A stretch of DNA of 45,437 nt from Streptomyces sp. GESEQ-4 (GCF_017948455.1 NZ_JAFFSU010000042.1:1-45437), one strand, 5' to 3'. Shown: positions 32,662 to 40,640, numbered from the stretch's first letter. The notes: generated by a model not told the origin, from the sequence alone. Translations and numbers: made by a program.

Positions 32662-33087
32662 CTAAACCGTGCCCAGATCCGACGACACCCAGCGCTCCGG
32701 GTGCATCCGGATGATCACCATCTCGCCGTGGTTGTTCCAGGAGAAGTCCACATAGCCGTCGACCTTCTCGGCGGGGAGGTAGCGGGCCGAGAGTTCGCGG
32801 AGTTTCTCGATGGTGGCGGGTGTGGTGTCGAGGACCGGGCCCTCCACCGATACGTAGCGGATCGTGGGTTCCAGCCGGTCCACCATCAGGGAGAACCTGC
32901 CGGCCTTGCTGATCAGCTGGTGCTTACGGGAGTCCAGCCCGGTCAGGATCCAGACCGTGCCGTCGGGCTCGACCTGGTACCAGATCGGGACGCTGAGCGG
33001 TGCGCGCCCCTCCTCGGCGTCCACCGCCAGCGCGGCGATGTGCGGCTCGGCCAGGAACTGTTCGCGCTCCTCGCGGGTCAGGGCCAT
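32662..33087 (-). CDS. PPOX-fold, probably F420-dependent, reductase
   Basis: 141 residues from ATG 33087; the longer open frame upstream is repetitive non-coding DNA. The split-barrel pattern LTREEREQFLAEPHIAALAVDAEEGRAPLSVPIWYQ and LISKAGRFSLMVDRLEPTIRYVSVEGPV is that of the actinobacterial PPOX class F420-binding proteins. These reduce a range of enoyl or quinone substrates, or bind haem or bilin. It is probably an independent gene. About 45 bases separate its stop from the PdxH-like gene start, so the two could form a small operon. Confidence 0.82.
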   Translation of the reverse strand: MALTREEREQFLAEPHIAALAVDAEEGRAPLSVPIWYQVEPDGTVWILTGLDSRKHQLISKAGRFSLMVDRLEPTIRYVSVEGPVLDTTPATIEKLRELSARYLPAEKVDGYVDFSWNNHGEMVIIRMHPERWVSSDLGTV

Positions 33088-33399
33088 GTCGGGATCCTCC
33101 AGCGACTCGAGTCGTTCGGCGGTCTTCCTGTGATTCTCCTGTGGGTTCCCCCGTAGCACTCCTGTGGCATTCCAGTGTCCACCTGTTTCTTGTGAGGATG
33201 CCCCGGCGTTCACACCGGGGATCGCTTCGGGCGCTGCGGCGCGGAGCGTCGCCGTATCCGGTTCCGGGCGCGGAGCGCCCGTACGGCTGCCCGGCACCGG
33301 AATGGCGCGAACGCATGTTCCCGTGATCGCCTGTTGGGGTTGTGGCTGCCCGATCGGAGCAAGCGTGTGCGGTGGTCGTACGTACGGTCTTCTCGGAGG

Positions 33400-34702
33400 G
33401 GCCGGGATGCCACGGCATCCCGGCCGGGGACGTTGGGAGGTGACCTGGTGCAGGTGAGTGCGGCCGCGGAGGCCGGGCATGCCCGGTACACCTACCGGCT
33501 TCGCGTGCCGTCCACTGCGCGCACCGCCCTGGCGGCGGAGTGGGGCAGGTGCCGGTGGATCTGGAACGAGTGTGTCGCCAGGTCCAAGGCCGTGTACGTA
33601 CACAACAAGGCCACCGGGGAGAAGCAGACGTGCGGTCCGGCGCAGTTCGACAAGATGCTGACCGAGGCCCGCGCTCGTACGCCGTGGCTGCGGGAGGGCT
33701 CATCGGTTCCTCAGCAGCAGATCATCCGCGACTTCGGCAAGTCCCGCGCGAAGGCGCACAAGGACATCAAGGAGCGCCTGCCGCCAAAGCAGCGGGCCGG
33801 GATGCCGACGTGGAAGACCAGGCGTGAGGCGCTGCCCACCCTCAACTACACCAAGCACGGGTTCCGCCTGAAGGACGGCCGGTTACATCTGGCCGGGGGC
33901 ATCGTCGTGACGGTGGTGTGGTCGCGGGAGCTGCCCGCCGAACCGTCCTCGTGCGCGTGTACCAGGACACCCTGGGGCACTGGTACTGCTCGTTCGTCGT
34001 GCCCGCGACCGTGGAGCCCCTGCCCAAGACCGGCCGCGTGATCGGAATCGACTGGGGTGTGCGGGAGACCGCGACCACCACCTCCAGTGCCCATGACCTC
34101 CCCCACCCCGAGCACGGCAGGAAGGCGCAGCAGAAGCTGACCCGGTACGACCGGATGATGGCCCGCCGCAAACCGAAGAAGGGACAGCCCGGATCGAAGG
34201 GCTACTGCGAGGCGAAGAAGCAGCGGGCGAAGGCGCACAAGAAGATCGCCCGGCAGCGGCAGGACACCGGTCGCAAGTGGGCCAAGAAGGTCGTGCGCGA
34301 CCACGACGCCCTTGCGGTCGAGGACTTCCGCCCGAAGTTCCTCGCCAAGACCACCATGGCCCGCAAGGCCGCCGACGCCGCCATCGGCGCCACGAAACAG
34401 GCCCTGATCGAGATGGGCCGCAAGCACGGGCGGGACGTCCGCCTGGTCCACCCCGCGCACACCACGATGGACTGCGCGCACTGCGATGCGAGAGCCAAGC
34501 ATCGCCTGCCGCTGGGTGAGCGCACCTACACCTGCACCGCATGCGGAGCCGTCTCCCCCAGGGACAAGAACTCCGCCCGCGTGATGCTCGTCCGGGCTGG
34601 TCTCAACCCGGCTGGTGCCGATGGCGGAAGACCTCCTGGAGCGCTGCTCCAGGAGGCAGCCTGAGCCAGGAATCCCCTCCCTTCAGGGAGGGGAGGATTC
34701 AA
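33400..34702 (+). mobile_element. IS605/IS1341-type element carrying only a tnpB gene
   Basis: An orphan tnpB with structured ends. A 12-bp hairpin (33400-33411 with 33414-33425) lies just before the gene; further short dyads extend left to about 33190 (CCCCGG...CCGGGG near 33203), so the left boundary is uncertain. The right end has two hairpins (34632-34656 and 34673-34694) followed by GGATTCAA, the classic IS605-family terminus, ending at about 34702. No tnpA is present, so it cannot move on its own. Bases 33088-33447 hold only these structures. Confidence 0.7.
33448..34664 (+). pseudogene. tnpB: tnpB (IS605 OrfB) with a single-base frameshift
   Basis: The N-terminal part (GTG 33448, GGGAGG upstream) is the TnpB recognition region (RCRWIWNECVARSKAVY, VPQQQIIRDFGKS). 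The frame breaks near 33950: the sequence after PAEPSS must lose phase by one base to continue as VRVYQDTLGHWYCSF. The second part contains the RuvC residues (GIDWGVRET Asp; LAVEDFRPKF Glu; SPRDKNSARV Asp) and zinc ribbon (CAHC ... CTAC). The catalytic triad is therefore intact but in a different frame from the N-terminus. TnpB is an RNA-guided nuclease; here it is probably inactive unless frameshifting occurs. Confidence 0.85.
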
Positions 34703-34722
34703 AACGTCCGCCGACGGGTACT
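34560..34722 (+). ncRNA. candidate omega (guide) RNA of the tnpB element
   Basis: By analogy with IS605 elements, the 3' end of tnpB and the right end form the scaffold. Two perfect hairpins occur here (11-bp stem 34632-34642/34646-34656; 10-bp stem 34673-34682/34685-34694). The guide would start after GGATTCAA, at about 34703, and read into the host sequence next to the thiolase gene. Boundaries are inferred. Confidence 0.4.
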
Positions 34723-34771
34723 TCATGGCGGTCCGTTCGTCACCAGGTGTCCGTACCGTGCCCGCCAGGCC

Positions 34772-35944
34772 CTAACTCCCCAGCACCACCGTCCCCGACG
34801 AGCAGAACCACCCGCCCGTCCCGGACGCCACCGCGAGGCGCGGCAACTGCCCATCGGGCCTACGCACTTGCCGCGCCTCGCCGACTTCCCCCCGCAACTG
34901 CCGCACCGCCTCCACCAGCAGGAACAGCCCCCGCATCCCCGGGTGCTGAGCCGACAGCCCACCCCCGTCCGTGTTCACGGGCAATTCCCCGCCTACGACT
35001 TTCAGCCGCCCCTTCTCGACGAACGCCCCGCCCTCGCCCTTCCCGCAGAACCCCAGATCCTCCAGCGTCACCAGCGTCATGTACGTGAACGCGTCGTAGA
35101 TCTCCGCGAAGTCGATCTCCTCCGGCCGTACGCCCGCCCGATCGAAGGCGAGCCGTCCGCTCACCGCCGCCGGGGAGACCGTGAAGTCCGGCCACTCGGA
35201 CATGGTCGTGTGCGAGACGTGCTCCCCGGTGCCGAGCACCCACACCGGCGCCGTACGGCAGTCCCGTACGTACTCCTCCGCCACCAGCAGCACCGCCGCC
35301 CCGCCGTCGGACCGTATGCAGCAGTGCAGTTTGGTGAAGGGGTCCGCGATCATCGGGCCGTCGAGGACGTCGTCGACGGTGATCGGCTCCCGGAACATCG
35401 CCTCCGGGTTCAGGGCGGCGTTCGCCCGCGCCTGCACCGCCACCTCCGCCAACTGCTCGATGGTCGTGCCGTGTTCGTGCATATGGCGGCGGGCGGCCAT
35501 GGCGTACTTGGCGATGAGGGTGTGGCCGTACGGGACCTCGAACTGGAGCGGGCCGCGCGCGCCGAAGGACAGGTTGCCGGTCCGGCGGCCCGCCTTGATG
35601 TCGGCGCGGGCGGTGGAGCCGTAGACGAGCAGGACGGCGTTCGCGTGCCCGGCCGCTATCGCGTCGGTCGCGTGGGCGGCCATCACCTCCCAGGTCGAGC
35701 CGCCCACCGAGGTGGAGTCGACCCAGGTGGGCCGCAGGCCCAGGTACTCGGCCACCTCCGCCGGGGCCAGCGTGCCGAGGCCCGCCGACGCGAAGCCGTC
35801 GATCACGGACTTGTCGAGGCCCGCGTCGGCCAGGGCGCGGCGGGCGGCCTGGGCGTGCAGGGCGTACGGGGTGGTGTCGTCCACGCGGCCGCAGTCGGAG
35901 AGGGCGACGCCGGCCACGGCGACTTTCCGGCTCCCGGGAATCAT
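34772..35944 (-). CDS. thiolase-fold lipid-transfer/retro-aldolase protein (Ltp2-like)
   Basis: 390 residues from ATG 35944 (AGGAGG six bases upstream; the ATG at 35968 is less likely). Thiolase/SCP-x fold: KVAVAGVALSDCGRVDD, ADAGLDKSVIDGFASAGLG, GGSTWEVMAAHATDAIAAGHA, then EIYDAFTYMTLVTLEDLGFC and LPVNTDGGGLS. The usual thiolase catalytic Cys is absent from the N-terminal nucleophile loop, as in Ltp2, which cleaves the beta-hydroxy side-chain CoA ester by retro-aldol chemistry with a DUF35 partner. It is divergent from the dehydrogenase at 36021 with operator F between them. DUF35 at 30839 is its probable partner. Confidence 0.88.
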   Translation of the reverse strand: MIPGSRKVAVAGVALSDCGRVDDTTPYALHAQAARRALADAGLDKSVIDGFASAGLGTLAPAEVAEYLGLRPTWVDSTSVGGSTWEVMAAHATDAIAAGHANAVLLVYGSTARADIKAGRRTGNLSFGARGPLQFEVPYGHTLIAKYAMAARRHMHEHGTTIEQLAEVAVQARANAALNPEAMFREPITVDDVLDGPMIADPFTKLHCCIRSDGGAAVLLVAEEYVRDCRTAPVWVLGTGEHVSHTTMSEWPDFTVSPAAVSGRLAFDRAGVRPEEIDFAEIYDAFTYMTLVTLEDLGFCGKGEGGAFVEKGRLKVVGGELPVNTDGGGLSAQHPGMRGLFLLVEAVRQLRGEVGEARQVRRPDGQLPRLAVASGTGGWFCSSGTVVLGS

Positions 35945-35961
35945 GAGAGGCCTCCTGCCCC

Positions 35962-36003
35962 TGGGCATATCGTTCGTGGGCTCCTAATATGACGGCCCGT
36001 CAG
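35962..36003 (+). promoter_or_regulatory. promoter plus operator palindrome F
   Basis: ATGACG-GCC-CGTCAG (35989-36003, one mismatch) overlaps a -10 TAATAT (35985-35990). TGGGCA at 35962-35967 with a 17-base spacer is a weak -35. The site ends 17 bases before the dehydrogenase start and lies 45 bases upstream of the divergent thiolase-fold gene. Confidence 0.6.
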
Positions 36004-36020
36004 ATCGGGAGGGAAGAGCC

Positions 36021-37322
36021 ATGGACGCCAGCTTCACCACCGAGCAGGACGAGATCCGCCGCACTCTGCGCGAACTGCTCCACAAGCGGTGCGGACCGGA
36101 GGAGCTGCGCGCCGCCGTCGATCAGCCGGCCGGCCACGATCCCGCACTCTGGACAGCCCTCGCCGAACAACTCGGCCTGCCCGGGCTCGCCCTTCCCGAG
36201 ACCTACGGCGGTGTCGGCTGCTCCGTCACCGAACTCGCCCTCGCGGCGGAGGAGACGGGCCGGGCCCTCGCCCCCTCACCCCTGCTCGCGACCACCGTCC
36301 TCAGCGCGCCCCTGCTGCTCGCCCTCGGCACCGACGCCCAGCGCGCGGAGCTGCTGCCGCGCCTTGCCGCGGGTTCGCTCACCGCGGCCCTCGGCGTGCC
36401 GGGCGCCGCGCTCGCCACCGCGCTCGGGCTGACCGGCGACAACGGCGGCAGCGATGGCGATGACTGGGCCGGAGGGGGGCGCGCGGGGGGCGTCCAGGCG
36501 CGGCGTACGGAGGACGGGGGCTGGCGGTTGTACGGGCAGGTCGACCAGGTCCTCGACGGGCACAGCGCGCAGCTGCTGATCGTCGCCGCCCACGCCGGAG
36601 GCTTCGCCCGCTCGCGCACGCTGCTGTTTCTCGTACCCGGGGATGCGGCACGGTTCGTCCGCACCCGGCTGACCGCACTCGACGCGACCCGTCCGCAGGC
36701 CCGCCTCCAACTGCGCGACGTCGACGCGGAGTTGTTGGGGGACGAGGGCGGCGATGTCCTCGGGACCCTCACCCGCGTCGGCGACCAGACCGCCGCGGTG
36801 CTCGCCTGCGAGGCCGTCGGGGCCGCCGACCGGGTGCTGGAGCGGACCGTGGAGTACGTGGGGCAGCGGGAGCAGTTCGGGCGGGCGATCGGGTCGTTCC
36901 AGGCGGTGAAGCACCGGCTGGCGGATGTGTACGTGCAGATTCAGGCGGCGCGCTCGGCTGCGTACTACGCGGCGTGGGCCGCGGGAACTGCCGCGATGGG
37001 TCGTCTGTCGTCTGCGGGACCGTTGGGGCTGGTCGCGCAGTTCCCCGCGCCCCTTCGGGGCGCTGCTGAACCGCAGGCGAATTCGTCGGAAGCGGTCAGG
37101 GTGGGCGGGCTTGCGCTTGCGCAGGCTCTGGAAGCCTTGCGGGGTGCTGCCGCCGAAGGGATACAGATGCACGGCGGCATCGGTTTCACCTGGGAGCACG
37201 AGGCTCACCTGTATTTCAAGCGGGCTGCGGGGGACGAGCTGCTCTTCGGGCCCGTGCATCGGCTGCGGGCGCATGCCGCCGACGGGGCGCGGCTCTTCGC
37301 GGGTGGGGAGGTGAGCGTCTGA
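36021..37322 (+). CDS. acyl-CoA dehydrogenase, small-subunit-like, carrying an in-frame repeat insertion
   Basis: 433 residues. N-terminal helical domain (TTEQDEIRRTLRELLHKRCGPEELR), a divergent middle domain with a Gly/Asp-rich loop (about 140-165), and a C-terminal bundle (QREQFGRAIGSFQAVKHRLADVY; IQMHGGIGFTWEHEAHLYFKRA). Between the two C-terminal helices, residues 332-347 (SAGPLGLVAQFPAPLR) are encoded by a copy of the dispersed repeat, 51 bases long and thus frame-neutral. Without it and its flanks the protein would have a normal length of about 390. It ends like FadE28-type subunits and may pair with the large subunit at 14594. Its stop overlaps the next start (TGATG). Confidence 0.88.
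   Translation: MDASFTTEQDEIRRTLRELLHKRCGPEELRAAVDQPAGHDPALWTALAEQLGLPGLALPETYGGVGCSVTELALAAEETGRALAPSPLLATTVLSAPLLLALGTDAQRAELLPRLAAGSLTAALGVPGAALATALGLTGDNGGSDGDDWAGGGRAGGVQARRTEDGGWRLYGQVDQVLDGHSAQLLIVAAHAGGFARSRTLLFLVPGDAARFVRTRLTALDATRPQARLQLRDVDAELLGDEGGDVLGTLTRVGDQTAAVLACEAVGAADRVLERTVEYVGQREQFGRAIGSFQAVKHRLADVYVQIQAARSAAYYAAWAAGTAAMGRLSSAGPLGLVAQFPAPLRGAAEPQANSSEAVRVGGLALAQALEALRGAAAEGIQMHGGIGFTWEHEAHLYFKRAAGDELLFGPVHRLRAHAADGARLFAGGEVSV
37013..37063 (+). repeat. dispersed palindromic repeat inserted in a coding sequence
   Basis: Copy of the repeat from TGCGGG (37013) through core GCGCAGTTCCCCGCGCCCCT to a terminal stem GCGCCCC (37047-37053) with GGGGCGC (37057-37063). It is 51 bases long, as is the copy at 43205, and is translated in the reading frame that yields VAQFPAPL. 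Flanking bases to about 37090 are also atypical for this protein family. Confidence 0.8.
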
Positions 37323-37804
37323 TGGGCGTCAAGGATGCCGGGGTGCGGTTGGTGCAGAAGGTGTCGTCCACGCCGGGCTTCGCCAAGGTCGCCCCGCATG
37401 TCGTCCCCGCGCTGGACCGCGCCGTCCACCGGCTCACCCGCGGCAAGGTGCTGCTGAGCGCACGGCTGCTGCCGGGGGTGATCCTGACCTCGACGGGGGC
37501 GAAGAGCGGGCTCACCCGCCGTACGCCGCTCGCCTGCATGCCGGAGGAGGACGGGCGCAGCTGGATCCTCGTCGGCTCCAACTTCGGGCGCCCCGGCCAT
37601 CCCGCCTGGACCCACAACCTCCTCGCCCGTCCCGACGCCGAGGTCAGCTGGAAGGGACGGGACATTCCGGTCCGGGCCCGGTTGCTGGAGGGGGAGGAGC
37701 GGGCGGCGGCCTGGAAGGCGGCGCTGGAGTTCTGGCCGCCGTATGCGGCGTATCAGGCGCGGGTGGAGCGGGAGATCCGGCTGTTCAGGATCGTACGACG
37801 ATGA
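37322..37804 (+). CDS. DUF385 deazaflavin (F420)-dependent nitroreductase-like protein
   Basis: 160 residues. The Ddn-family core is clear: LLPGVILTSTGAKSGLTRRTPLACM, ILVGSNFGRPGHPAWTHNLLARPDAEVSW and RARLLEGEERAAAWKAAL. These proteins use reduced F420 to reduce quinones, enones or nitro compounds; mycobacterial Ddn (Rv3547) lies within the steroid catabolism region. The ATG overlaps the dehydrogenase stop by one base, so it is co-translated with that gene and is probably part of the same operon. Confidence 0.9.
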   Translation: MGVKDAGVRLVQKVSSTPGFAKVAPHVVPALDRAVHRLTRGKVLLSARLLPGVILTSTGAKSGLTRRTPLACMPEEDGRSWILVGSNFGRPGHPAWTHNLLARPDAEVSWKGRDIPVRARLLEGEERAAAWKAALEFWPPYAAYQARVEREIRLFRIVRR

Positions 37805-37818
37805 TGTGGCACTGATCC

Positions 37819-38448
37819 CTACAGCGTCCCCAGCCGCTGCACCAGCAGAAACGCCCCGATTCCCAGCATCGCCGCACCCGACGTGCGGGTGACCGCGCGG
37901 GCCGCTGTCGGGCGGGCGGCGAGGACCGCGCGGGCCAGGAGGCCCACCGTCAGATAGACCGCCGCGCAGCACGCCATGTGCAGGACGCCGAGCGTGGCCG
38001 TCTGCACCGGCACCGGCAGCTGCCCGGTCCCCGTCACCAGGAACTGCGGCAGCACCGACAGATACAGCAGCAGCCCCTTCGGGTTCAGCCCGCTGATCGT
38101 GGCGCCGCGCAGAAAGACGCGGCCGGGACTCGTCTCGACCGCCTGATCCGCCCCCGGCACCCCCGGCACCCCCGGATTCCGCAGCACTCCCCAGCCCAGC
38201 CACACCAGGTACGCCGCTCCCGCCACCGTCAGCGCGGTCAGCAGGCCCGGCGACTTGGCCACCAGCACCGCGAGACCGGCCGTCGCCAGGACCGTGTGCA
38301 GGGCGTAGCCGGCGACCAGGCCCGCCACCGCCGGCAGGGGGGAACGGCCGCGGAGGCCCGCCGAGATCACATACGCCCAGTCGGCGCCCGGTACGCACAC
38401 CAGCAGGAGGTCGACGGCGAGGAAGGAAATCAGCGTTCCGGAGTCCAT
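37819..38448 (-). CDS. LysE/RhtB-family amino acid exporter
   Basis: 209 residues, six hydrophobic segments. The N-terminal FLAVDLLLVCVPGADWAYVISAGLRGRSPLPAVAGLVAGYALHT and the mid FLRGATISGLNPKGLLLYLSVLPQFL are diagnostic. A 9-base tandem repeat (38151-38175) encodes GVPGVPGA in the central cytoplasmic loop. It would export amino acids or related compounds. It is divergent from an Lrp/AsnC regulator, the classical arrangement for LysE-type exporters, so that regulator probably controls it in response to an amino acid. Confidence 0.9.
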   Translation of the reverse strand: MDSGTLISFLAVDLLLVCVPGADWAYVISAGLRGRSPLPAVAGLVAGYALHTVLATAGLAVLVAKSPGLLTALTVAGAAYLVWLGWGVLRNPGVPGVPGADQAVETSPGRVFLRGATISGLNPKGLLLYLSVLPQFLVTGTGQLPVPVQTATLGVLHMACCAAVYLTVGLLARAVLAARPTAARAVTRTSGAAMLGIGAFLLVQRLGTL

Positions 38449-38530
38449 GGTGGGGACATTAGGCGGGAATGGGTCGAAAGTGTTCCCTCATTTTGCCCGT
38501 CATCGCGGAATGTGGGGGAAAATCTGCCTC

Positions 38531-38983
38531 ATGGACGACGTGGACCGGAAGATTCTTGCCGAGCTGCAGCAGGACGGGCGGCTGACCGTGACCGAGCTGG
38601 CCGGGCGGGTGCGGCTGAGTGTCTCGCCGTGTCATCGGCGGCTGCGGGAGCTGGAGCGGACCGGGGCGATCCAGGGGTACCGGGCCGTCGTCGATCCGGC
38701 GGCGGTGGGGCTGACCTTCGAGGCGCTGGTCTTCGTGTCGATGCGGCAGGAGGACCGGGACACGGTCGCCGAGTTCGAGCGGGCGCTGAGCGAGGTGGAG
38801 CACGTACTGGAGGCGCAGCGGCTGTTCGGTGAGCCCGACTATCTGCTGCGCGTCGCCACGGCCGACCTGGCGGCCTTCCAGCGGCTGTACGACGAGCGGC
38901 TGGCGACGCTGCCGGGGGTGCAGCGGCTGACGTCGACGCTGGTGATGAAGCACGTGGTCAAGGACCGGCCCCTGCCTGGATAG
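38531..38983 (+). CDS. Lrp/AsnC-family transcriptional regulator
   Basis: 150 residues from ATG 38531. Winged-helix N-terminus (MDDVDRKILAELQQDGRLTVTELAGRVRLSVSPCHRRLRELERTGAI) and C-terminal RAM ligand-binding domain (LTFEALVFVSMRQEDRDTVAEFERAL, GEPDYLLRVATADLAAFQRLYDERL). The 82-base divergent region to the LysE gene is A/T-richer than average and should hold its operator. A hairpin terminator follows the stop. Confidence 0.93.
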   Translation: MDDVDRKILAELQQDGRLTVTELAGRVRLSVSPCHRRLRELERTGAIQGYRAVVDPAAVGLTFEALVFVSMRQEDRDTVAEFERALSEVEHVLEAQRLFGEPDYLLRVATADLAAFQRLYDERLATLPGVQRLTSTLVMKHVVKDRPLPG

Positions 38984-38986
38984 CGC

Positions 38987-39024
38987 GACAGGCGGCGGCC
39001 CACCGGAGTGAGCCGCCGCCTGTC
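38987..39024. terminator. hairpin terminator between convergent lrp and tetR genes
   Basis: GACAGGCGGCGGC (38987-38999) pairs perfectly with GCCGCCGCCTGTC (39012-39024), a 13-bp stem with a 12-base loop, right after the Lrp stop (38983) and 45 bases from the TetR stop (39070). Confidence 0.75.
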
Positions 39025-39069
39025 AGACAGGACTGGGAACCTGGGAAGGAAAGGAAAAGAGCGCGCGTG

Positions 39070-39717
39070 CTACTTCGTCGGCTTCTTCCCCGTCACGCCC
39101 AGGTGCACCAACAGCGCCAGATTCGGCTTGAGTTCAGCCTGTTTGACGCCCCACGTCTGGAAGCCCTTCTGGTGCGAGGCGACGGCCGCGAGCATCGCGA
39201 CCAGTGAACCGGCGACCGCGGCCGGGTTCACGTCTTTGTCGACCCGGCCCTTGGACTGGAGTTCGGCGACCGCGTCCACCAGGGAGTTGTTCACCGAGTT
39301 GAGGATCTTCATGCGGATCTTGTAGAACCGTTTGTCTCCCTCGGCGGCACCGAGGTCGACGACGCGCAGGATCGCGTCGTTCCTGCGCCAGAACTCCAGG
39401 AAACCGTCCACGAGTTCCTGCGCGGTCTGCCAGCCGGCCTTGCCGACCCATGACCGGCCCTCGAGCAGCTCGGTCAACTGGCCGCCCTCGGCGGCCATTT
39501 GCTCGGCGATCTCCAGGACGGCGCCTTCGACGTCCGGGAAGTACTGATAGAAGGTGGCGGGCGAAGTGCCCGCTTTCCGGGCGACATCGATGACTTTGAC
39601 GTCCCGGTACGGGGAGGAGCTGAGCATCTCGCTGAGGCAGTCGAGCAGCTTCTGCCGGGTCGCCTGCCCACGCCGGCCGGCCACGCGGCCGTCGACGGTA
39701 CGCACTTGTCCTGTCAT
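39070..39717 (-). CDS. TetR-family repressor, proposed regulator of the acyl-CoA genes
   Basis: 215 residues. The N-terminal helix-turn-helix (about 20-65) reads GQATRQKLLDCLSEMLSS then VARKAGTSPATFYQYFPDVE, typical of TetR. The C-terminal ligand domain is helical (QELVDGFLEFWRRNDAILRVV, RFYKIRMKILNSVNNSLVDAV), similar to actinobacterial regulators of lipid and steroid catabolism. Its ATG (39717) lies inside a copy of the CTGACG palindrome that follows a -10 TAAGCT, so autorepression and a leaderless transcript are likely. It is adjacent to kbpA-afsK but divergent from them. Acyl-CoA as the inducing ligand is an inference from the target genes. Confidence 0.9.
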   Translation of the reverse strand: MTGQVRTVDGRVAGRRGQATRQKLLDCLSEMLSSSPYRDVKVIDVARKAGTSPATFYQYFPDVEGAVLEIAEQMAAEGGQLTELLEGRSWVGKAGWQTAQELVDGFLEFWRRNDAILRVVDLGAAEGDKRFYKIRMKILNSVNNSLVDAVAELQSKGRVDKDVNPAAVAGSLVAMLAAVASHQKGFQTWGVKQAELKPNLALLVHLGVTGKKPTK

Positions 39718-39729
39718 GCCGTCAGCTTA
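39711..39729 (-). promoter_or_regulatory. operator G and -10 of the TetR gene
   Basis: On the minus strand TAAGCT (39729-39724) overlaps CTGACG-GCA-TGACAG (39725-39711), a match to the regulon palindrome with two mismatches in the right half. The TetR start codon is within the site, and the predicted transcription start coincides with it. Confidence 0.5.
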
Positions 39730-39839
39730 CCGAGGGGTGATCGGAGCGCGATTCGGCCGACTGCAAATGGGGTGCACGGGGGTGGAGCGGGTGGTGTGCC
39801 TGGTCTGCGCGGTGTGTGCGCGCCCGTTACGTTGACGGC

Positions 39840-40583
39840 ATGGCCGAAAACAGGGCATCCGCGGGCGAAGAGGCATACGGCGAGGGCGTCGCGTGCTGGG
39901 TGGAGGCCCAGCTGCCCGACGTGGCGGCGGGCAAGCGGTTCTACGGCGAACTTTTCGGGTGGACCTTCGAAGATCAGCCGGCGGCGCACGGCGGCTCCGT
40001 ATGGGCCCTTCGCGACGGCGCCCCCGTCGCCGCGCTCGCGCACAAGGCGGACGGCCGTATGCCCACCGTGTGGACCGTGTACTTCGCGACGCCGGACGCT
40101 CAGGCGCTGGCCGTGCGGGTCCAGAGGGCCGGCGGCCAGATCGTCACCGAGCCCCTGCCGGTCGGCGACCTGGGCAGGGCCGCGCTGGTCGCCGACCCGG
40201 AGGGCGCCGTCTTCGGCCTCTGGCAGGCGGGCTCGCACCGCGGCTTCGGCAAGCGGCACGAGCCCGGCACGTTCGCCTGGACCGAGCTGTACACGCGGGA
40301 CACGGAGGGGGCGAACAACTTCTACGGCGGTCTGTTCACCGACGCCCTGTTCGGGCCGGACGCCGAGCCCGACTTCGGCCGTGCGCCCGTCTCCGACGTC
40401 TTCCCGCCCGAGATGCCGCCCCACCTCCTCGTCCATTTCGGTGCCGACGACTGCGACGCCGTACTCGAAACGGTGCGGCAGCTCGGCGGACGCGTACAGG
40501 CACCCCCATTCGACGCGTCATACGGCAGGGTGGCCGTTGTCACGGACAATCAGGGGGCGTCCTTCGCGTTGCTGCAGCGCTGA
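39840..40583 (+). CDS. kbpA: KbpA-like AfsK-binding protein, two glyoxalase-fold domains
   Basis: 247 residues, near the reported 252 of S. coelicolor KbpA, which is encoded immediately upstream of afsK and inhibits AfsK autophosphorylation. Two VOC/glyoxalase-type modules are visible: 8-125 (GVACWVEAQLPDVAAGKRFYGELFGWTF to DPEGAVFGLWQ) and 140-247 (FAWTELYTRDTEGANNFYGGLF to DNQGASFALLQ). Metal ligands expected of true glyoxalases are incomplete, consistent with a binding rather than catalytic role. ATG 39840. Identification rests on position before afsK, length and domain type. Confidence 0.82.
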   Translation: MAENRASAGEEAYGEGVACWVEAQLPDVAAGKRFYGELFGWTFEDQPAAHGGSVWALRDGAPVAALAHKADGRMPTVWTVYFATPDAQALAVRVQRAGGQIVTEPLPVGDLGRAALVADPEGAVFGLWQAGSHRGFGKRHEPGTFAWTELYTRDTEGANNFYGGLFTDALFGPDAEPDFGRAPVSDVFPPEMPPHLLVHFGADDCDAVLETVRQLGGRVQAPPFDASYGRVAVVTDNQGASFALLQR

Positions 40584-40640
40584 TCTCTTGCTGAGATGCC
40601 GCGTCCAGCATGCGAAAGGGGCCTTTGCGCGGCGCTGAAC

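Noticed and set aside
33190..33425. Clustered dyads before tnpB considered as a CRISPR array
   Set aside because: The stems are different sequences without regular spacing or identical repeats.
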